Shown here: piece after piece, positions 59,555-64,000 of the stretch | Numbering within the stretch: position 1 is the first letter of the stretch | How the letters are laid out: every line of letters begins with the position of its first letter | Assembly (NCBI GenBank): GCA_022843745.1 | Contig: JALHNB010000030.1 | Coordinates: 1 to 64,000, forward strand | DNA: 64,000 nucleotides | Direction: 5' to 3' | Source: Anaerolineae bacterium | GTDB lineage: Bacteria; Chloroflexota; Anaerolineae; Aggregatilineales; Phototrophicaceae | Notes under the pieces: generated by a model | Databases searched by the model: none | What the model saw: only the letters and a program-made list of their open reading frames with translations | What the model was told of the DNA's origin: nothing | Translations under genes and position numbers: made by a program

Positions 59555-59870
59555 CTTTTGAATGATCGTAACTTGTCCAGGAGTCTTAAAGTATTTTTAA
59601 CGGTTTTAAAGGTCTAAAAGAGGTGCTTAGGAATTGAAAATTGTCTCGTAAAAATGTGAATGAAACCTCGATTTTACGCCTCAAAAAGTAAATTATTTCC
59701 CTCTATTTTCTCCTGTAAAAGCGATATTGCTCAACTCATCAAATACTTATTGCAAATTTGCGAGTATAGGTCTAATATGTCGTATTAATTTAACGGTTGT
59801 GTCATATCGGAATGAATTGAAAATAGCAGCGCAATACCATCCACCTTTTTAGAGTTATTAAGGGGTTATG
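59555..59870. other. Long AT-rich intergenic region before the peptide-type ABC operon
   Basis: 316 bp without a credible gene. It contains the perfect palindrome GCAAATTTGC at 59752-59761, a CGTAAAA / TTTTACG inverted repeat with a wide loop near 59647-59680, and a -35/-10-like pair TTGCAA and TAATAT 17 bp apart around 59751-59779, overlapping the palindrome. The palindrome is a plausible operator for the following operon. Confidence 0.5.
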
Positions 59871-61475
59871 ATGAGAAGCAAGTCCAAGAAATTTGTTGTT
59901 GCAATGCTTATTTTTGCGATGTTGGGGTTGGGCATTGTGGTTAATGCGCAGGATGCCACCACGACCCTGCGGATCGGGACAACGTACATGATTGATACGT
60001 TAGGCCCAGGCAGTGGTTATTATGGATATGATATTCGCGGTTTGTTCTACGAAACGCTTGTTGAAGCGGCAGATAATAACAATGTCGAGCCTGGTCTGGC
60101 CGAAAGCTGGACTGTATCTGATGATGGGCTGACCTGGACGTTTAAAATCCGTGAAGGCGTAACATTCAGTGATGGAACACCGCTAACAGCAGCCGATGCC
60201 GCGTGGAGCATCAACTGGATTATCGAAAACCAGGTCGTGTCGATGGTTTCTTATCTCGCGTTTGTCGAAAGCGCAGAAGCGCCGGATGCGACCACGCTGA
60301 TTATGAATCTGTCAGAGCCAGTCTCGAACATGATTAGCTCCAAGCTACTGTATGTGTATATTTTGCCACCCCATATCTGGGAAGGGAAAACTGCCGAAGA
60401 AATCGCGGAATTTAATGAGCCGGAATCAACGATTGGCGCAGGGCCATATCATCTGGTCGAGCATCAACCGGATGAATACATGATTTTGGAAGCGAATGAT
60501 AATTACTGGCGCGGGCAGCCTCCTGTTGACCAGATTATTTATCAGCAATATTCAACAGAGGACGCTCTGGTTCAGGCATTGGCCGCTGGCGAAATCGACC
60601 TCGCAAAAGTCCTTCCTACTTCCGGTGTCCAGACACTCGAACAAACTGAAAATGTGCAGGTTATCAAGACAACAGGTTTAAATTTCCTGCAACTGTCGAT
60701 GAATGTTTCCGAGGATGGTACACAGCCAGCCAGTATGCGTGATCCACAGGTGAGGCTGGCAATTGACCACGCCATTGATCGTGAGCAAATTGTCACGGTT
60801 GGCTATTTTGGCCTTGCTGAACCTGCCGAAATTTTATTCCCACCGGCGATGGCGCAATGGCGTAACACGGATATTCAAATCGTTCCGTTCGATATTGCCG
60901 AGGCGAATCGCATCCTTGATGAAGCTGGATATGCCGATACGGACGGCGATGGTATTCGTGAAGATGCTGATGGTAATCCATTAGAATACCGTCTCGCCGG
61001 GCCGGACAGCGATGCCTACTACCCTCGCATTCTGGAAATCATCTCTGATGGCCTTTCACAAATCGGGATTTCTGCGCTACCTTATACACAATCTACTGAA
61101 AGCCTGACAGTCCTTCAGGTTGATTATGACTACGATATGATCCTCTGGGATTGGGGTATTGACGCTGACCCTCATTTCTTGACCAGCGTCTTTACGTGCG
61201 CTGAGATGGCAGACGGTGGTTGGAATGATACAGGATACTGCAATCCTGAATATGACGCGCTGTTCCAGACCCAGGCGACAGCTACCAGTGACGAACAACG
61301 CCGTGACGCGCTTTGGAAAATTCAGCAGATGATCTTTGATGATCGCCCCTGGATTATCCTGGTTTACCCCCAAGCGATCAGTGGTTATCGAAGTGATCGT
61401 TTTACCTTCGATCCCAATCTCCCGAATGCGCTTTTAAAGTGGGGGCTTTTCACTGGGTTCTCAATTGTTCAATAA
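59871..61475 (+). CDS. ABC transporter substrate-binding protein, family 5 (peptide/nickel/oligosaccharide type)
   Basis: 534 residues from the second of two adjacent ATGs, preferred because AAGGGG is then 5 bases away. Signal peptide to about residue 26 (FAMLGLGIVVNAQ). Family 5 marks are LRIGTTYMIDTLGPG, LAESWTVSDDGLTWTFKIREGVTFSDGTPLTAADAAWSI with the conserved F-x-DG-x-P-x-T-A-x-D motif, GAGPYHLVEHQPDEYMILEANDNYW, and a C-terminal region MILWDWGIDADPHFL. Ligand could be a peptide, a nickel complex or an oligosaccharide; in Chloroflexota such systems often import sugars. First gene of a dpp-like operon. Confidence 0.9.
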   Translation: MRSKSKKFVVAMLIFAMLGLGIVVNAQDATTTLRIGTTYMIDTLGPGSGYYGYDIRGLFYETLVEAADNNNVEPGLAESWTVSDDGLTWTFKIREGVTFSDGTPLTAADAAWSINWIIENQVVSMVSYLAFVESAEAPDATTLIMNLSEPVSNMISSKLLYVYILPPHIWEGKTAEEIAEFNEPESTIGAGPYHLVEHQPDEYMILEANDNYWRGQPPVDQIIYQQYSTEDALVQALAAGEIDLAKVLPTSGVQTLEQTENVQVIKTTGLNFLQLSMNVSEDGTQPASMRDPQVRLAIDHAIDREQIVTVGYFGLAEPAEILFPPAMAQWRNTDIQIVPFDIAEANRILDEAGYADTDGDGIREDADGNPLEYRLAGPDSDAYYPRILEIISDGLSQIGISALPYTQSTESLTVLQVDYDYDMILWDWGIDADPHFLTSVFTCAEMADGGWNDTGYCNPEYDALFQTQATATSDEQRRDALWKIQQMIFDDRPWIILVYPQAISGYRSDRFTFDPNLPNALLKWGLFTGFSIVQ

Positions 61476-61491
61476 AAATACAAACTTTCAT

Positions 61492-61520
61492 CTCCGGTTG
61501 ACCTATTCAGGTCGCCGGAG
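61492..61520 (+). terminator. GC-rich hairpin after the binding-protein gene (attenuator candidate)
   Basis: CTCCGG (61492-61497) pairs with CCGGAG (61515-61520), and GACCT (61500-61504) with AGGTC (61509-61513) inside it. No T-run follows. It lies in the 83-base gap between the binding-protein and first permease genes, the same place as the hairpin at 2806-2841 in another operon, which suggests partial termination or mRNA stabilisation. Confidence 0.6.
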
Positions 61521-61558
61521 GTGAACTAAAAAGTTATAGGGCGGGTAACGTACTCAGA

Positions 61559-62569
61559 ATGCAATTCGATTACTTGTTACGTAAGGTTTTCTTTGCAGTT
61601 ATCACGCTGATTGTGGTTATCGTTTTTAACTTTTTCCTGTTTCGTATTTTGCCGGGTGATCCAGTCAAGCTGCTGTTTCGCAATCCTCGTTTGACGCGCG
61701 AAGCCCAAGAACTGATCCGTGTACAATTTGGTCTGGACAAACCTGTGTGGCTCAACATAGAACGCCTGAGCGCAGGTGATATACCAGGCGCTTTAGACAG
61801 CCAATTCACCGCTTATATCCACAATTTACTACAAGGCAAACTGGGGATTTCGTTTACCAACCGCCAGGATGTCGGCGAAGTGCTATCGGAACGAGTTTGG
61901 CGAACGGTGCTGTTGGTGTTTAGTGGCGAACTCCTGGCAATCGTGATGGGAGTTGTTGTCGGCCTAGTCGCGGCATGGAAGCGTGGCACTGCGATTGATT
62001 CTGCGGCTTTGTTTATCGGTTTATTGACCTGGGCGCTGCCGACTTTCTTCTTAGGGATTATTTTATTGATTCTGGCGCGAGGCATCCTGCCGACAGGTGG
62101 CATGGTAACACCGGGATTGGCTGAGGAAGGTACGCTCGAATACTGGATTGATGTTGGCAGACATCTGATTTTGCCCTCGCTGACGCTGGCTGTGGTCAGT
62201 GCCAGTGGCTACATGCTCATTATGCGCAGCAGCGTGGTTGAGGTGCTTTCTGAGGCCTATATTCTCACAGCAAAGGCCAAAGGGTTGAGTAATGCACGTA
62301 TTTTATTCAGCCATGCGTTGAAAAATGCCATGTTGCCCATGATTACGATTATCGCGCTCACGCTGGGCTATGTTGTCGGCGGGGCGATTCAAGTCGAAAC
62401 CGTGTTTTCGTGGCCGGGAATTGGTCGCTTGATTTATGACTCGGTTGCCAAGCAGGATTACCCGGTTTTACAGGGTGCATTTCTGCTGCTGGCGGTCAGT
62501 GTGATTCTGGCGAACCTGACAGCCGATATTCTGTATTCGGTGTTCGATCCCCGCGTGAAAGTGACGTAG
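61559..62569 (+). CDS. ABC transporter permease, DppB/OppB-type
   Basis: 336 residues with six membrane helices. N-terminal FYLLRKVFFAVITLIVVIVFNFFLFRILPGDP is typical, as is LLQGKLGISFTNRQDVGEVL. The BPD-transp-1 coupling loop reads YILTAKAKGLSNARILFSHALKNAMLP (E-A-A-like region), and VETVFSWPGIGRLIYDSVAKQDYPVLQG is the conserved end. It pairs with the DppC-type permease whose start is 8 bases downstream. Confidence 0.92.
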   Translation: MQFDYLLRKVFFAVITLIVVIVFNFFLFRILPGDPVKLLFRNPRLTREAQELIRVQFGLDKPVWLNIERLSAGDIPGALDSQFTAYIHNLLQGKLGISFTNRQDVGEVLSERVWRTVLLVFSGELLAIVMGVVVGLVAAWKRGTAIDSAALFIGLLTWALPTFFLGIILLILARGILPTGGMVTPGLAEEGTLEYWIDVGRHLILPSLTLAVVSASGYMLIMRSSVVEVLSEAYILTAKAKGLSNARILFSHALKNAMLPMITIIALTLGYVVGGAIQVETVFSWPGIGRLIYDSVAKQDYPVLQGAFLLLAVSVILANLTADILYSVFDPRVKVT

Positions 62570-62577
62570 GAGCGCAC

Positions 62578-63498
62578 ATGAAACAGTTCAGACAGTTCTG
62601 GCGTAAACCAGGTGGTGTAATCGGGGCGCTCATGTTGTTGGTCGTTCTGGTCGCTGCTGTTTTCGCACCCTGGCTTGCTCCCTATGATCCGTATCAGCGG
62701 GTTCAGGTGGAGGCATCCGATATTCTCGCGCCGCCGGATTCAGAACATTTGCTGGGAACTGATGACGCAGGCAAAGATGTTTGGAGCCAGCTTATTCATG
62801 GCGCACGGGTTTCGCTGCTGGTCGGGTTTACAGCCTCGTTCGTGTCGATGGTTATTGGAACGACTGTGGGACTCGTGGCAGGTTATTTCGGCGGCAAGAT
62901 CGACAATTTTCTGATGCGGATCGTTGATTTTCTGCTTGTGATACCGGATTTGCCTTTGGCACTGGTGATTATCGCCGTGTGGGGCAGGGGATTATGGAAG
63001 ATTATCCTCGTCATCAGCTTATTGGGATGGACGTATACGGCGCGTTTGGTACGTGCGCAGACTCTTGCGATCAAAGAGCGTCAATTTATCCTGCGGGCGC
63101 GGGCGATTGGCGCGAATCATCGACGGATTATCATCTATCATGTTTTACCCCTGGTGATGCCTTTGATTATGGCCCAAGCAGTGCTGGATATTTCTGCGTC
63201 GATTCTGGCTGAGGCCTCACTGAGTTTTCTCGGCCTCGGCGACCCGACTCTTGTCAGTTGGGGAAATATGCTGAATTTTGCCTTTGAACGTGCTGTCAGC
63301 CGACAGGCATGGTGGTTCCTGCTGCCACCAGGGTTCGCGATTTTGTGGGTGACACTGGCTCTCATTCTGATTGGCACGAGCCTGGAAGAGGTTGTTAATC
63401 CCCGCATCAAATCTCATCACCTGTTTAACGCCAGCCGGATGGTTTCGCTTATTTTGCCAGTGCCTCCACGCGCCGAGGCCATTAAAGAGGAACCCTGA
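62578..63498 (+). CDS. ABC transporter permease, DppC/OppC-type
   Basis: 306 residues. N-terminal WRKPGGVIGALMLLVVLVAAVF followed by HLLGTDDAGKDVWSQLIHGARVSLLVG (the family's LGTD-x-x-GRD-like motif, here GTDDAGKDV). Coupling loop FILRARAIGANHRRIIIYHVLP and SFLGLGDPTLVSWGNML near the end. GGAG stands 4-6 bases before the ATG. Its TGA stop overlaps the next ATG as TGATG. Confidence 0.92.
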   Translation: MKQFRQFWRKPGGVIGALMLLVVLVAAVFAPWLAPYDPYQRVQVEASDILAPPDSEHLLGTDDAGKDVWSQLIHGARVSLLVGFTASFVSMVIGTTVGLVAGYFGGKIDNFLMRIVDFLLVIPDLPLALVIIAVWGRGLWKIILVISLLGWTYTARLVRAQTLAIKERQFILRARAIGANHRRIIIYHVLPLVMPLIMAQAVLDISASILAEASLSFLGLGDPTLVSWGNMLNFAFERAVSRQAWWFLLPPGFAILWVTLALILIGTSLEEVVNPRIKSHHLFNASRMVSLILPVPPRAEAIKEEP

Positions 63499-64000
63499 TG
63501 CTCGAAGTACGCGGTTTATCCGTCGATTACTTATCCAACGGAACGGCTTTGCACGCTGTCGAAAATGTCAGTTTCAAAGTTGAAAAGGGGCGCTCCATAG
63601 GGTTGGTGGGAGAGTCTGGTTGCGGCAAAACAACGACGATGCTGTCACTGCTGCGGCTGCTCCCCGCCGACGGACGGATCGTAAGCGGGCAAATTCTGTA
63701 CGATGGTATGGACTTGCTGCAACTTTCTGAGCATGAGATGCGCGGTTATCGCTGGAACAGGATCGCAATCGTATTTCAGGGCGCGATGAATGCGCTCAAT
63801 CCGGTGCGCAAAATCGGCGACCAAATTGCTGAGGCTATCCAGCTTCATGATCGGCTTGATAATCGGGAAACGCGGCAGCGCGTGGGTGAGTTGATGGAAA
63901 TGGTCGGCATCGCGCCGGAACGCGCCCGACAATATCCGCACCAGTTCAGCGGTGGGATGCGTCAGCGGGCGATGATCGCGATGTCGCTGGCCTGTAACCC
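63498..64000 (+). CDS. ABC transporter ATP-binding protein, DppD/OppD-type, cut by the window end
   Basis: The first 167 codons are present: MLEVRGLSVDYLSNGT, Walker A GLVGESGCGKTTTML, Q-loop IAIVFQGAMNALNPVRKIG and, just before the edge, the signature QFSGGMRQRAMIAMSLACNP. This is the typical start of the first ATPase of a dpp/opp operon. The Walker B and C-terminal oligopeptide-transporter extension lie outside the window. A second ATPase gene (DppF-type) probably follows. Confidence 0.93.
   Translation, partial: MLEVRGLSVDYLSNGTALHAVENVSFKVEKGRSIGLVGESGCGKTTTMLSLLRLLPADGRIVSGQILYDGMDLLQLSEHEMRGYRWNRIAIVFQGAMNALNPVRKIGDQIAEAIQLHDRLDNRETRQRVGELMEMVGIAPERARQYPHQFSGGMRQRAMIAMSLACN

Overview
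The window looks like chromosomal DNA of a free-living heterotrophic Chloroflexota bacterium, probably of the Anaerolineae type. This is inference from gene content, not from a marker gene. The main reasons are: a mevalonate kinase / decarboxylase / isopentenyl phosphate kinase set (the alternative mevalonate route worked out in Roseiflexus); a lipoprotein with PKD repeats, a Thr/Pro stalk and an SGNH-like domain; lipoproteins and secreted proteins with long Thr/Pro linkers; an AAA-GNAT-HTH fusion protein; and many sugar ABC transporters. I saw no rRNA, tRNA, CRISPR array, insertion sequence or phage gene.

Layout. 1-3.9 kb: a ribose-type sugar ABC operon on the minus strand, with a direct-repeat operator candidate upstream. 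3.9-6.7 kb: a V4R-like sensor protein and an S9 peptidase. 6.8-11.8 kb: a plus-strand set with an M24-fold hydrolase, an enolase-superfamily enzyme, a Tat-exported solute-binding protein and mannonate dehydratase (uxuA). 11.9-16.2 kb: the giant PKD lipoprotein. 16.4-20.7 kb: a solute-binding protein with an internal deletion, a DeoR regulator and a GH106-type alpha-L-rhamnosidase. 20.8-23.4 kb: a HI0933-type flavoprotein, a cyclase-family hydrolase and a small STAS-like protein. 23.7-27.8 kb: a cytochrome P450, an unrecognised all-helical protein that may have an isoprenoid-synthase fold, a hydroxypyruvate-isomerase-like protein and a lone receiver domain. 27.8-31.6 kb: Gfo/Idh/MocA oxidoreductase, SDR, enolase-superfamily enzyme and cupin. 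31.6-35.4 kb: the isoprenoid genes. 35.5-43.9 kb: envelope and housekeeping genes (RseP, HEAT protein, AEC transporter, SCP2, beta-propeller, LysM/M23 lipoprotein, SH3 protein, A-type Fe-S carrier). 43.9-47.5 kb: a SufR-like regulator divergent from a GH38 alpha-mannosidase. 47.6-51.8 kb: SDR, zinc alcohol dehydrogenase, fructuronate-reductase-type SDR and tagaturonate epimerase (uxaE). 52.0-56.8 kb: a rhamnose-type ABC operon. 57-59.6 kb: the AAA-GNAT-HTH protein and a SnoaL-like protein. 59.9 kb to the end: a peptide/nickel-type ABC operon that runs off the window.

How it fits together. Several pieces point to growth on plant polysaccharide, most simply pectin or rhamnogalacturonan: GH106 frees rhamnose, the rhaTPQS-like system imports it, and uxaE, a uxuB-like SDR and uxuA convert tagaturonate to fructuronate, mannonate and then 2-keto-3-deoxygluconate. 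The extra enolase-superfamily enzymes, dehydrogenases and sugar isomerase-like proteins are of the kind used in sugar-acid catabolism, but their substrates cannot be read from sequence. The isoprenoid genes supply isopentenyl diphosphate, which may also feed the P450-linked locus.

Many intergenic regions carry compact repeats or hairpins: a 20-bp direct repeat before the first sugar operon, a 26-bp repeat before the beta-propeller gene, and GC-rich hairpins just after two solute-binding protein genes. These are listed because they are the clearest unexplained non-coding structure here.
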